The translations under genes were made by a program, and so were the position numbers. This document shows, piece after piece, positions 1-9,054 of a DNA stretch of 64,000 nucleotides. This DNA comes from Sinorhizobium medicae (GTDB lineage: Bacteria > Pseudomonadota > Alphaproteobacteria > Rhizobiales > Rhizobiaceae): assembly GCF_007827695.1 (NCBI RefSeq), contig NZ_VITA01000023.1, forward strand, positions 1 through 64,000, in the 5' to 3' direction. Numbering within the stretch: the stretch's first letter is position 1; each line of letters starts with the position of its first letter. The notes beneath the pieces are model-generated. The model had not been told where the DNA came from and did no database searches. It was given only the letters and a program-made list of their open reading frames with translations.

Positions 1-386
1 TGCGCTTGCCCGCAAATTGCTCGCCATCGCAAAGCGCCATCATCAGGGACAAAACAACCTTCCGACGAACCACCTGACAAACACAGTTGCCAGCCAGACC
101 AAGTCCTTGGGCTGAAAGAACTCTTCCCGCGCCGCAGACGCGGCGCTGCTGGATTTCTGTGACGAGCACAGAAAATGAGGGAAGAAGAACGACCGCGGCC
201 CTGCGATCCGTTTCCCAGGCCGCGCAGCCGGCACTCAAGGGAATTCTAGCGCATCGCCATACGCGCCGACAAACCAGAGCTCCAACGCTATCATCCACCG
301 CACAGCAGCCTTCATAAACTCAAGATGAATCTCAACAGGCCTTTCTAAACGAATGGAACCAAGGCTGGTCGGATGCGCGCCGTGCA
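1..386. other. gene-free left edge with two small hairpins
   Basis: I see no convincing coding sequence here; the short open frames have no recognisable composition or family. Two small perfect hairpins lie close together. One has 7-bp arms at 129-135 and 140-146 with a 4-nt loop; the other has 7-bp arms at 155-161 and 167-173 with a 5-nt loop. Neither is followed by a clear T-run. They could be part of a transcript terminator for a gene off the left edge or of a small RNA, but nothing decides this. Confidence 0.4.
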
Positions 387-905
387 TTATCGCGGCGGGC
401 GCAGCCTCGCAGCCTCGACTATCCTTTCCACACATTGGGCGACCGAAAAACGAGCCGAGTCGAGCTCCAGGCGCGGGCCTTCCCAGGACTCGTAGTGTCG
501 TGTTTCCACCTCTTCCCAGGTGGGCAACACCAGACCATTGACGGTGGAATGCCGGCTTTCCACCCGTTGCTGGTGCATGCTTTTGTCGGAGCAAACCACC
601 TCTACCTCCAGGAAGCCGGCCTGCGCCTTCTCCGCGATCCCTCGGAAGGCCTCGCGTGTAATGCGGAGCGGATTGACCGAGTCCGCAATCACAGTATGTC
701 CCAACTGAAGATTGTCAGCGGCGACACGATAGGCGGCCATGTAGCCTGCCGGCCCGACATCCAATTGCGGGCCCAAAATGCCGGAGGATCGAATGGCCTG
801 TTCAATGGAGTCTATCCGCAGATAGGTCGCTCCGAGCCGGCCAGCGCAAGTCTGCGCAATGGTGCTTTTCCCCGTGCCGGGCAAACCTGCGAATATGATG
901 AACAT
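387..905 (-). CDS. AAA-type ATP-binding kinase-like protein
   Basis: A 172-residue P-loop protein of the small AAA_33/kinase-like group, which phosphorylates small substrates in the cytoplasm; the substrate here is unknown. The Walker A motif GLPGTGKS lies at residues 7-14, straight after a short beta-strand. The middle of the protein has an ADSVNP stretch typical of the nucleotide kinase fold. I chose the ATG at 905 because a GGAGG ribosome-binding site lies about 10 nt upstream; the frame stays open to 965, but the extra residues look non-native. A broken DUF2442 gene lies immediately upstream on the same strand. The family call is firm, the function is not known. Confidence 0.8.
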   Translation of the reverse strand: MFIIFAGLPGTGKSTIAQTCAGRLGATYLRIDSIEQAIRSSGILGPQLDVGPAGYMAAYRVAADNLQLGHTVIADSVNPLRITREAFRGIAEKAQAGFLEVEVVCSDKSMHQQRVESRHSTVNGLVLPTWEEVETRHYESWEGPRLELDSARFSVAQCVERIVEAARLRPPR

Positions 906-975
906 CCGGGCGGTTCCTCCACGAAGCTTAGACGGAATGCGGGCGGAAACCGTATTCCCTTCCATCCGGCTCTAA

Positions 976-1346
976 CTAGCCACGGGCCGATTTGCGCGGC
1001 CGGCCGCCCTTGGCACCATTGGCACACGCGGCTGCTGCCTTCGCCGGCGATGTCGCCTGCCCTGCCCGCCGCGCCATCTAAGCTTTGGTGCCGAATATGC
1101 CGGATAGAAGACCCGGAATCGAGAGATCGACGTCCAATCCCCCCAATGCAGGCCATAGCCATGCCCAAGGATCTCGACTGCGGCGAGCTGGTCGCTGCTC
1201 GCCTCTTCCAGTCCCTGTGCCAGACGTGGCGGGAAGGCGAACGTGCAGCCATTGGTCAACGCCACAACGATGCGGCCGCTTCGCTTGTCATAGCGCACCG
1301 ATGCAGCACGCGGCTCTGTCTCACGCGCTATCCGGCCACTATCCAA
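976..1346 (-). pseudogene. DUF2442-family gene, frameshifted and stopped
   Basis: The first part reads as a normal DUF2442 protein: an ARSVRYD-like opening, then LTNGCTFAFPPRLAQGL, AAVEILG and GYGLHW. DUF2442 proteins are small proteins of unknown function, often near toxin-antitoxin genes. After GLHW, around 1131-1137, the frame is lost by what looks like one missing base. The expected continuation DVDLSIPGLL..GIFGTK resumes in another frame, hits a TAG at 1078-1080 where relatives usually carry Trp, and then continues as a Lys/Arg/Ala-rich tail to 976. Two independent lesions argue for a true pseudogene; a sequencing error could explain only the frameshift. Confidence 0.75.
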
Positions 1347-1486
1347 AGCTGCGTGACCATAAGCGCAGGTAACCTAGCGTGATGGGTTACTCAAGTCCAA
1401 CTCGGTCGCACGCCGCGAGGTCGAGGAGCATGTATTTAAGCCCGGTAAGAACGCCAGAGGTTTGTCGGCTCGTCAAAATCCGTAGC

Positions 1487-1529
1487 GGGGTCGGAAGGGG
1501 CCCCGCCGGTCGCCACCCTCTCCGACCCC
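1487..1529 (-). terminator. hairpin downstream of the purine permease
   Basis: A perfect 9-bp inverted repeat (GGGGTCGGA at 1487-1495, TCCGACCCC at 1521-1529) lies just past the stop codon of the NCS2 permease. Reading the minus strand, a short TTTT run follows about 9 nt after the stem. It fits an intrinsic terminator, though the T-run is weak. Confidence 0.45.
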
Positions 1530-1539
1530 TGCAGCTATG

Positions 1540-2832
1540 TCACTCGGCGAAAAACGCGAAGCGGACGACGAAGAGGGCAGCGACTAGCTGGGTCGCCGGA
1601 TGAATGACGTTCCACTTGCCGGTGCAGACCTTCAGGACGACATAGCTTACGAAGCCGAATGCGAGACCGTTGGCGATCGAATAGGTAAAGGGCATGGCGA
1701 TGGCCGTGAGCGCAGCCGGTGCCGCCTCCGTCAGATCGTCCCACTCGATTTCCGTCAGTTCGCGCATCATCAGGCCGGCAACGTAAAGCAGTGCGGGCGC
1801 GGTTGCATAAGTCGGAACGGCGGCCGCGAGCGGCGAAATGAAGAGTGCTGCAAGGAAGAGCACCGAGATGGTCAGCGCCGTGAGACCGGTGCGTCCGCCC
1901 GCCTGCACGCCCGAAGCGCTTTCGACATAGGCGGTCGTGCTGCTGGTGCCCATCAGTGAACCGGCGACGATTGCCGAGCTATCGGCGAGCAGGGCGCGCC
2001 CGAGACGGCTGGGCTTACCCTCTTCCACCAGTTTTGCCCTCTTGGCGACACCGATCAGCGTGCCGGTCGCGTCGAAGACCTCGACGAGCACGAAGACGAG
2101 GATGACGTGGACGAGGCCGCCATGTAAAGCGCCGACTATGTCGAGCTGCAGGAAGGTCGGCGCAATGCTCGGCGGTACGGACACCACGCCCTGGAACTCC
2201 GATACGCCGAGAAACATCGAGAGTACCGTTACCACCAGTATGCCGATGAGGATCGACCCGCGAACATTGAGTGCGTCGAGAACGGCGATGACGAAGAAGC
2301 CGAGAATTGCGAGCAGCGGCCCGGTCTGCTTCAGATCGCCGAGGCCGACCAGAGTCGCCGGGTTGTCGACGACGATGCCGGCGTTCTTCAACGCGATTAT
2401 ACCCAGGAACAGGCCGATACCCGTTGCGATCGCGCTTCGCAGCGAGTGCGGTATGCCCGCAATCAGCCAGCTTCGGACACCGGTAACAGTCAGAAGCAGG
2501 AAGATAATACCGGAGATGAACACGGCGCCGAGCGCCTGCTGCCAGGTGAAGCCCAGGGCCGCGACGACCGTGAATGCGAAAAAGGCGTTGAGGCCCATGC
2601 CCGGCGCCATGCCGATCGGCCAGTTGGCAACCAGCGCCATGACGGCGGATCCGAGAGCGGCCGCAAGACAGGTTGCGACAAAGATCGCGTTGCGGTCCAT
2701 GCCCGTGGTCGACAGGATGTCCGGGTTGACGAAGATGATGTAGGACATTGTAAGGAACGTCGTGACACCGGCGATTACTTCCGTTCGGACGGTCGTGCCG
2801 TGCTCCTTGAGCTTGAAAAGTCGTTCAAACAT
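1540..2832 (-). CDS. NCS2-family purine permease
   Basis: A 430-residue inner-membrane permease of the AzgA/PbuG-like branch of the NCS2 family, which imports adenine, guanine or hypoxanthine by proton symport. It has the expected dozen or so hydrophobic segments and family motifs: GMGLNAFFAF in the third segment, FDATGTLIG in the middle, then GTSSTTAYVESASG with AGGRTGL after it. The ATG at 2832 is preceded by GGGAGG 5 nt upstream, so the eight extra residues of the longer frame are unlikely. It is transcribed alone, but purine salvage genes follow within 12 kb, which supports a purine substrate. Which base it prefers cannot be told from sequence. Confidence 0.9.
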   Translation of the reverse strand: MFERLFKLKEHGTTVRTEVIAGVTTFLTMSYIIFVNPDILSTTGMDRNAIFVATCLAAALGSAVMALVANWPIGMAPGMGLNAFFAFTVVAALGFTWQQALGAVFISGIIFLLLTVTGVRSWLIAGIPHSLRSAIATGIGLFLGIIALKNAGIVVDNPATLVGLGDLKQTGPLLAILGFFVIAVLDALNVRGSILIGILVVTVLSMFLGVSEFQGVVSVPPSIAPTFLQLDIVGALHGGLVHVILVFVLVEVFDATGTLIGVAKRAKLVEEGKPSRLGRALLADSSAIVAGSLMGTSSTTAYVESASGVQAGGRTGLTALTISVLFLAALFISPLAAAVPTYATAPALLYVAGLMMRELTEIEWDDLTEAAPAALTAIAMPFTYSIANGLAFGFVSYVVLKVCTGKWNVIHPATQLVAALFVVRFAFFAE

Positions 2833-3190
2833 TTTTCCTCCCTTGGCAGACGTCATCTCGACGCAGCCGAACGACAGAGCCGGGTGTTATGCTCCTCCAA
2901 GAGCCCGGCATTGCATTTTGATCGCGCGCCTATCATTTTTCAGGCGGCTTGATCCAGGCCATGGGCCTCGCCGGATGGATCGCCATCGCAAGCATATGGA
3001 TTGTGCGTCTTCACGCGCATGTTCGCTAGCCGTCGATTTCGACGGCGGGAACGAAAGACTTTCAAGTTTTCCAGTGCATAAGAAAGGGACTTTAAAAGCT
3101 TCAGTCGCTCGGATTCGCGGTTTAACGCCCGCTCAATCCGCATTATGCTGGACGATCAAACACGGTTTGCGGCCCTACTGGGAGTGCGCC
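2833..3190. promoter_or_regulatory. divergent intergenic region, permease / DUF411 gene
   Basis: This 358-nt stretch separates two divergently transcribed genes and must contain both promoters. I see no confident -35/-10 pair and no clear operator palindrome. The only supported site is the GGGAGG ribosome-binding sequence directly next to the permease start. Confidence 0.4.
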
Positions 3191-3658
3191 ATGCCCCTTT
3201 CCCGCAGAGAATCCCTGACCGCTCTGATGGGCTTTGTTGCGTTGACGACCGGCACGCGCTGCGCAATCGCAGGCAAGGGCCACATGCGGATCTACAAGGA
3301 CCCGTTGTGCGGCTGCTGCGAGAGCTGGGCCGAGGCGATGAGGCGAGCGGCCTACGCAGTCGACGTGCACAACGAAGCAGACATGGCGGCGATCAAGCGC
3401 CGCTTCGCCGTTCCGGCGGATCTGGAGGCCTGTCATACTGCAGTCATCGAGGGCTACGTCATAGAAGGCCATGTGCCGCCCGAAGCCATCGGGAAGCTTA
3501 TGGACGAGCGGCCTGCGATTGCAGGGCTTGCGGTCCCGGGCATGCCACAGGGCTCCATCGGCATGGGAGACAGCCCGAACGCTTCCTATGATGTCTATGC
3601 CTTCGGCAAGTCCGAAGCGACGCCGAGGCTGTTCTATCAGGTCCGGCCGCGTGCCTAG
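3191..3658 (+). CDS. DUF411 metal-binding exported protein
   Basis: A 155-residue DUF411 protein. The family is periplasmic, cysteine-rich and often linked to copper or other metal resistance. The N-terminus has SRRESL followed by a hydrophobic stretch, which resembles a twin-arginine export signal. The diagnostic KDPLCGCC motif puts Cys at 40, 42 and 43, a Cys-His pair follows at 81-82 and a His lies at 94, all likely metal ligands. I placed the start at 3191, just before the signal peptide; the open frame upstream is longer but not protein-like. No copper gene is adjacent, so the metal role rests on the family alone. Confidence 0.85.
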   Translation: MPLSRRESLTALMGFVALTTGTRCAIAGKGHMRIYKDPLCGCCESWAEAMRRAAYAVDVHNEADMAAIKRRFAVPADLEACHTAVIEGYVIEGHVPPEAIGKLMDERPAIAGLAVPGMPQGSIGMGDSPNASYDVYAFGKSEATPRLFYQVRPRA

Positions 3659-3719
3659 CTCACCATGAGTTCAGGCGTGGAATGCGGGCTGAAGCAGCAC
3701 ACAGTTTGCTCGCCACGCG

Positions 3720-4421
3720 TCATTCCGCCGCCGTCCATGTGCCATCTTCCGCCCGGACAAGCATCGGGGTTGCGAAGACGCCGACAGTCCGGGCGGGCCA
3801 TTGCGCGGACAGGTCGAAGAGCGGCTGGCGCCACCGCTCCGATTGCAGCATGGCGGCACCTATGGCGACCGGCTCGACCCCGCACGACGCCATGAGTGAC
3901 AGGCCAGCGACGATAGAGGCGCCGCTCGATATCACGTCATCGATCAGGACGACCCGGCGGTTTCTCAAGAGCGGCAGCATGCGCGGGTCCGCATAGAGCC
4001 GCTTTTTCTGGCCCGGCGTTGTGATCGACGACAGCGGCACCGAAAGGTCTTCGACGTACCAGAATTTTCGCGACGTTCCGAGAGGTACATAACGCTTGTG
4101 ACCGAGCTTGCGGGCAACGGCTGCGGCAAGCGTCAATCCGAGCGTCGGAAGTCCTGCGACGATTTCCGGCTCGAAAGCGGAAAGCCGAGCCGCCAGTTCC
4201 TCGGCGAGCGCATCCTGCACTTCGAAACTCGCCTGATTGACGATCAGCGAGGCCAAGGCGTGTTTGCCGTCGGAAAGCGGCCGGATCGGCAGGAGTATCT
4301 GGCGCCCATCGGCAAGGTTGGCCGGGAAAGAGGTCCTGAAGCGGCCATGTCCGGAAAAGGTCGCGGGTGGAAAGAGTTCCTGCCAGAACTCGTGCGGCTC
4401 CATTCTGTTCGTTTCCGTCAT
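3720..4421 (-). CDS. phosphoribosyltransferase
   Basis: A 233-residue type I phosphoribosyltransferase, which joins a base to PRPP to make a nucleotide in the cytoplasm. The PRPP-binding loop reads VVLIDDVISSGAS at residues 157-169, with the acidic pair at 161-162. A second conserved stretch, IVAGLPTLGLTLA, lies at 88-100. The protein is somewhat longer than adenine phosphoribosyltransferase. Next to a purine permease and a few kilobases from adenine deaminase and nucleoside hydrolase it probably recycles a purine base, but an orotate or other substrate is not excluded. Met7 is an alternative start with a GGAA element upstream. Confidence 0.85.
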   Translation of the reverse strand: MTETNRMEPHEFWQELFPPATFSGHGRFRTSFPANLADGRQILLPIRPLSDGKHALASLIVNQASFEVQDALAEELAARLSAFEPEIVAGLPTLGLTLAAAVARKLGHKRYVPLGTSRKFWYVEDLSVPLSSITTPGQKKRLYADPRMLPLLRNRRVVLIDDVISSGASIVAGLSLMASCGVEPVAIGAAMLQSERWRQPLFDLSAQWPARTVGVFATPMLVRAEDGTWTAAE

Positions 4422-4570
4422 GCCTGGTGTCCATTCGGCGCGCGTAAAGAGTTCTGATCCCGGTATTTTTGATCTATACCGTTTGCCGCTTCGATCAAAC
4501 CGAAAGGACGAAATCCCGCTGGCAAGCTGGGGAATTCACGCCCTTTCAAAGGTTCAAGGAATACCTGCCA

Positions 4571-5740
4571 ATGCGCGTGCCCCTCGGGATCATCGACGAC
4601 CTCACCTTTCTCACCGCGCTTCGCCGTGATGTGCACGCACATCCGGAACTCGGCTTCGAGGAGGTGCGGACGAGCGACCTGGTGGCCAAGCTTCTTGAAG
4701 AGGCGGGTCTCCGGGTCCATCGCGGTCTCGGCACGACCGGCGTCGTCGGCACGCTGCAGGTCGGCAACGGCACGCGCACGATCGGGCTTCGCGCGGACAT
4801 GGACGCACTTGCGATGCCGGAGCTTGCCGATCGGCCCTATAAGTCGACGGTGGCCGCAAAAATGCACGCCTGCGGCCATGACGGCCATACCGCAATGCTG
4901 CTCGGCGCGGTACGCCACCTCGCGGCCACGCGCAATTTTTCCGGCACCGTCCATTTCATCTTCCAGCCCGCCGAAGAAGGCCGCGGCGGGGCGAGGCGCA
5001 TGGTCGAAGACGGCCTCTTCGAACTATTCCCCTGCGATGCCGTTTACGGGCTGCATAACATGCCGGGCCTTGCGGTCGACACGATGGCCGTCGTTCCCGG
5101 ACCGCAGCTTGCTTCCTCGGACAGCTGGCGCCTGGCCTTTCGCGGCATTGGAACGCACGGCGCCAAGCCGCATCTCGGCCGCGATCCGATCACGGCGGCG
5201 GGCACGTTTCTCGCTTCCGTGCAGACGATTGTCGGCCGCGTCGTCGATCCGCTGCAGCCGGCCGTCGTCAGCGCCTGCTCGCTGCAAGCCGGCGATCCGA
5301 AAGCCCTGAACGTCATTCCGGATACGGTCGAGATCGGCGGTACGGCGCGCGCTTACACACCGCATGTGCGCGACCAATTGGAGGAAGAGATCGGCCGGTT
5401 GGCGCAGGGAACCGCGGCGATGTACGGCATCGAAGCCGATTATCGCTTCGAGCGGCGCATTCCTCCCGTTGTCAACGACCCGGATGCGACGGCGCGGGCA
5501 CTTTCGGCCGCCCGGTCGGTTTTCGGCGAGAAAACACTGACAAGTTTTCCGCCCTCGACTGCTGGCGACGACTTCGCCTTCTTCGCGCTGGAAGCGCCGG
5601 GCTGCTATGTCTGGCTCGGCAACGGCCCTGCCGTGGATGGCGCGCTTCATCACAACAGCGCCTACGATTTCAACGACGAGGCGATCGGCCCCGGCGCCGC
5701 CTTTTGGACCGCGCTCGTGGAGCAGGAACTGAAAGCCTGA
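4571..5740 (+). CDS. M20-family amidohydrolase
   Basis: A 389-residue metallopeptidase of the M20D amidohydrolase group (hippurate hydrolase, IAA-amino-acid hydrolase and N-acyl amino acid deacylase relatives), which cleaves an acyl group from an amino acid using two metal ions. Visible motifs are HAHPELGFEE near the N-terminus, RADMDAL, the metal-binding MHACGHDGHTAM, and FQPAEEG with the catalytic Glu pair. Near the C-terminus GDDFAFF and HHNSAYDF complete the family pattern. The ATG at 4571 has AAGGA 10 nt upstream and gives the usual family length. It stands alone between divergent and convergent neighbours; the substrate is unknown. Confidence 0.9.
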   Translation: MRVPLGIIDDLTFLTALRRDVHAHPELGFEEVRTSDLVAKLLEEAGLRVHRGLGTTGVVGTLQVGNGTRTIGLRADMDALAMPELADRPYKSTVAAKMHACGHDGHTAMLLGAVRHLAATRNFSGTVHFIFQPAEEGRGGARRMVEDGLFELFPCDAVYGLHNMPGLAVDTMAVVPGPQLASSDSWRLAFRGIGTHGAKPHLGRDPITAAGTFLASVQTIVGRVVDPLQPAVVSACSLQAGDPKALNVIPDTVEIGGTARAYTPHVRDQLEEEIGRLAQGTAAMYGIEADYRFERRIPPVVNDPDATARALSAARSVFGEKTLTSFPPSTAGDDFAFFALEAPGCYVWLGNGPAVDGALHHNSAYDFNDEAIGPGAAFWTALVEQELKA

Positions 5741-6346
5741 CGAGCGTCAGCCAGAGCGGGATGGTGAAAGGTGTGTGCGGTTTTCCGCTTTGATCCCGCC
5801 TGCAAAAAGCATCGCAAAGGCGAAGCTATTGTTCGCGCGCTATTTCGAGCATGGCGCTCGTAACGGCGGGGGTGGTAGTAAGCAATGCAAGCAGCAGCGG
5901 AACAAGGCGCATGTGAACCCCAACACAGTTTCTGGCCAAAGCCAAAAGCTATGCGGTCTTCGAAGACACGGCAAGGTAGCAAGTCGCGATCAACCAGAGG
6001 TAACTTTTTTTGAGAGCAAACGGCCTGCTTGCTCGGCCGGCCTGGCGTATGCCATGGGCTGCGACACGCGCCGCCCGAGCAAATACTCCACTCCACTTGC
6101 ACGGGAACTCGCACCAGCCTGAAAATGCGCCTGCCGTTAAAATTCCCTTCCTTCTCCTGAATCTCTCCTCGTGGACTGCACAGGATCTGCAATTTTGCGC
6201 GTCACTCCTTCTCGATGAGAAAAATACACCGCACGACCGATCTGTCGCCACTTTCCCTGCCGCGCCGGCTGCGCAGCGACGGATGGTGGCTGGAGGACAT
6301 ACGCGAAGAGCCAACCCCCTATACCAGCCGCCGCTGTTTTCTTGGG
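5741..6346. other. 606-nt gene-free stretch
   Basis: The region lies between two converging genes. Open frames exist on both strands, but they overlap one another and have no recognisable domain. The left end carries a rhizobial palindromic repeat (listed separately). A GC-rich imperfect inverted repeat lies near 6020-6050. I see no gene. Confidence 0.5.
5753..5800. repeat. RIME-like palindromic intergenic repeat
   Basis: The element starts AGAGCGGGAT and ends ATCCCGCC, with GCGGTTTTCCGC in the middle. This layout is typical of the rhizobial intergenic mosaic elements that lie just past stop codons. A related inner core recurs near 44.35 kb in this window. It could also help end transcription of the amidohydrolase gene. 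Confidence 0.6.
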
Positions 6347-8128
6347 TTAGAACGTCTCCAGGACGGGGCTTTCCAGCAGCCTGCCCGTTAGAACGTCGGC
6401 AATTCCACGATCCGTCTGGTGCGGTCCGGCATTGCAGGCAAGCGTCGCTCCGAAACAGGCCTTGAACACGAGATAGGGAGGCTGCCACTCGACGATCCGG
6501 CCGGCGGCCTCGCGAATGGCGGCGAAGCCCGCCGCGACGTCGGCGAGCGGTGCATCAGAGACGAGGCCGCAGAGCGGCAGCGGCAGCAGCGCCTCGACCC
6601 TGCCCTCGGAAACCACCGCCATTCCACCGCCTGCTTCGATCACCGCATTGGCAGCGACCATCATGTCGCGCGGATTGCCGCCGAAGACCGTGAGATTGTG
6701 GCTGTCATGCGAGACGGTGGTCGCGAAGGCGCCGCGCCAGGCGCCCCAGCCTTCAAGCAGCCCCACGCGTGGACGGCTGTCGGCCCGACCATGCCGGTGG
6801 GCGACGGCGATCAGCGTCGTGCCTTCCGGCGGTACCACATAACCGTTGGAAACCACCGCCGTCACCTCGCCCCATTGCGTGAAGCGCGGCCGATTTACCG
6901 TGGCGACGCGAGCCGTACCGCCACAGGCAGGAATGCGGAAGTCGTCCTCTTTCAGCCGCTCGATCTTCATCGTGCCGCATAAGGGCGAGACATCGGCCAC
7001 GGCTGCCGCCTGCAGCATGGTGCCGCCGCTCGCCACAAGTCTGCCGTTTGCGAGTACATGCAGGGCGCGGAAATCCCTGAGATCCTCGAAGAGGACGATG
7101 TCGGCGCGGCGGCCCGGCGCGATCATGCCGAGATCGGCCCTGCCCAGCCGCCGGGCGGCGTTGAGGGTGGCCGCCTGCAGCGCCCACTCGGCCTTGAGCC
7201 CGTAGCGCACGAGGCGCCGGACAACATCGTCAAGGCCACCATCGCGGTGAAGATCGTCCGGAAATACGTCATCCGTGCAGAGCGTGACCGTCTGCGGCAG
7301 ATGCCCGAGAGCATCGAGCACTCTCACGAAATCGGGCAGAAGATGATCATGCGAGCCGCGCAGCTCAATGCTCAAGCCGGCGCGAAGCTTCGCAATCAGA
7401 TCCTCGCCCGAGACGAGTTCGTGATCGGAGCTGACGCCGGCGGTTACAAAGGCCTGCAGATCGGCGTCCACCAGGCCGCGCGCATGGCCGTTTACCGGTT
7501 TTCCGGATTTCAATCCCGCCTCGACGATCGCACTCATGCGTGGATCGCCGTCGATGATGCCGCGCATGTTCATGACCTCGGCGATGCCGCCGATCTCCGG
7601 CCAGGACAGCATTTCGGCGATGGCGGCGGCGTCGAAATCCGCACCGGCTAGCTCCAGACGCGGCGCCGAAGGGACACAGGAGGGTGCCAGGACGGCGGCA
7701 CGCAGCGGCAGGCCGCGCGTCGCATCCACCGCCCATTGCACGCCGTCAAGCCCGCTGACATTGCCGAACTCATGCGGGTCCCAGACGACAGTCGTTACGC
7801 CGCGCGGCACCACGGCGGAAGCGTAGACCGCCGGAGTCACCATCGAGCTTTCCACATGCATATGCGTATCGATGAGACCTGGCGAAAGGTAAGCTCCGGC
7901 GGCTTCGATGACCGTGCCCGCGTCCCTGCGTGAGCCGGGTGCATGGACGCTCGCGATCATTGCGCCGACGATGCCGATATCTGCGGCGCGGCATTCGCCT
8001 GTCACGACATCCACCACCGTGCCGCCGGCCACGAGCACGTCGAAACCCGCATCACCGCGTGCCGCGGCAACAGCGCGCGCGCGCAAGCCGGCGTCGTTCA
8101 GATCGTTTCGTTCTTGCATGGCATTCAT
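6347..8128 (-). CDS. ade: adenine deaminase
   Basis: A 593-residue adenine deaminase, which converts adenine to hypoxanthine plus ammonia in the cytoplasm. It belongs to the amidohydrolase superfamily: the metal-binding DTHMHVESS lies near residues 88-96, WDPHEFGNV follows, and SSDHELVSGEDL and TLCTDD complete the centre. The C-terminal domain is full length with SHDSHNLTVFG. I set the start at 8128, where ATG overlaps the stop of the nucleoside hydrolase as ATGA, so the two are translationally coupled. The longer frame would run into the upstream gene. It is the last gene of the purine operon and would act on adenine released by the hydrolase. Confidence 0.95.
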   Translation of the reverse strand: MNAMQERNDLNDAGLRARAVAAARGDAGFDVLVAGGTVVDVVTGECRAADIGIVGAMIASVHAPGSRRDAGTVIEAAGAYLSPGLIDTHMHVESSMVTPAVYASAVVPRGVTTVVWDPHEFGNVSGLDGVQWAVDATRGLPLRAAVLAPSCVPSAPRLELAGADFDAAAIAEMLSWPEIGGIAEVMNMRGIIDGDPRMSAIVEAGLKSGKPVNGHARGLVDADLQAFVTAGVSSDHELVSGEDLIAKLRAGLSIELRGSHDHLLPDFVRVLDALGHLPQTVTLCTDDVFPDDLHRDGGLDDVVRRLVRYGLKAEWALQAATLNAARRLGRADLGMIAPGRRADIVLFEDLRDFRALHVLANGRLVASGGTMLQAAAVADVSPLCGTMKIERLKEDDFRIPACGGTARVATVNRPRFTQWGEVTAVVSNGYVVPPEGTTLIAVAHRHGRADSRPRVGLLEGWGAWRGAFATTVSHDSHNLTVFGGNPRDMMVAANAVIEAGGGMAVVSEGRVEALLPLPLCGLVSDAPLADVAAGFAAIREAAGRIVEWQPPYLVFKACFGATLACNAGPHQTDRGIADVLTGRLLESPVLETF

Positions 8129-9048
8129 TTGGCGGCTTCCTTCGAAAGCGCCCCGAGCAGGCATCGGCGGGCGCGCCCGGCGTCGACCTCCACCGCGTAT
8201 CGAGCGTTGAAGCTTGTGTGGCTCGCCCGGGTCTCGACCACGGTCCTGCCGCGCGTGAGCGAACCGGCAAGCTCGACATCGATACGTGCGGGTTGAAAGG
8301 ATATGGCATTTTCGTCTACCAGTGCGACGGCTGAACAGGGGTCGTAGATCGCCATGCCCGCCCGTCCACGGCTCGTGCCGATCGAAATATAGCCGGCAAA
8401 AAGATCGGCAAGCAGCGTGGCGTTTGTGCCACCGGCCGTGCGTATCGACTCCACATCATCAGGATAGGCTACGACTTTCCGGCAGAGGTCGAGGTCCACC
8501 ATCCTCAGTGGCAGGCCATGGGCAAGCACGATCGCAAGCGCCTCCGGATCGGCGAAGGCGTTGAATTCGGCGGATGCCGTATGGTTGCCGCTGGAAACGC
8601 CGCCGCCCATCCAGGTGAGGTCGGTGATGCGCGCGGCCAGCTCAGGGCGCGCGAGAGTCAGCGCAGCGATATTGGTAAGCGGACCCAGCGCGAGGATATG
8701 GCGCGGGCCATCGCCCCCCTCCAACCAGCGGCAGAGCGCAAGAAAGGCGTCGCTTTCCGGCAAGGGCGGTGCTTCTGGAAGGCCCAGTCCCGCCGTCGGC
8801 AAGCCTGTCTGCCCAAGGATGCGCTCGGCCGTTTCAAGCTCGCCGAGAACGGGAAGCGCTCGTCCCTGATGGATCGGAAAGCTCCAGCCGAAGGCCTGCG
8901 CCGCGCCAGCCGCATTGCACTTCACCTGCTGGAGCGGAACATTGCCAAAAACGAGCGACACCCCGTCGATCGTCTCATCGGCGTGAAGAACGACGAGCAT
9001 CGCGGCTATGTCGTCGAAACCCATATCCGTGTCGATCCAGATGCCCAT
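8125..9048 (-). CDS. nucleoside hydrolase (IUNH family)
   Basis: A 307-residue nucleoside hydrolase, which splits ribonucleosides into base and ribose. The calcium-binding signature DTDMGFDD is at residues 6-13. ALGPLTNIA, MGGG and EFNAFADPEA follow in the order typical of the family. It lacks a signal peptide and should be cytoplasmic. Its stop overlaps the adenine deaminase start by 4 nt and its start is only 6 nt from the ATPase stop, so all are co-transcribed. With adenine deaminase next, adenosine or a related purine nucleoside is a likely substrate; specificity cannot be read from sequence. Confidence 0.92.
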   Translation of the reverse strand: MGIWIDTDMGFDDIAAMLVVLHADETIDGVSLVFGNVPLQQVKCNAAGAAQAFGWSFPIHQGRALPVLGELETAERILGQTGLPTAGLGLPEAPPLPESDAFLALCRWLEGGDGPRHILALGPLTNIAALTLARPELAARITDLTWMGGGVSSGNHTASAEFNAFADPEALAIVLAHGLPLRMVDLDLCRKVVAYPDDVESIRTAGGTNATLLADLFAGYISIGTSRGRAGMAIYDPCSAVALVDENAISFQPARIDVELAGSLTRGRTVVETRASHTSFNARYAVEVDAGRARRCLLGALSKEAAK

Positions 9049-9054
9049 GGCGGA

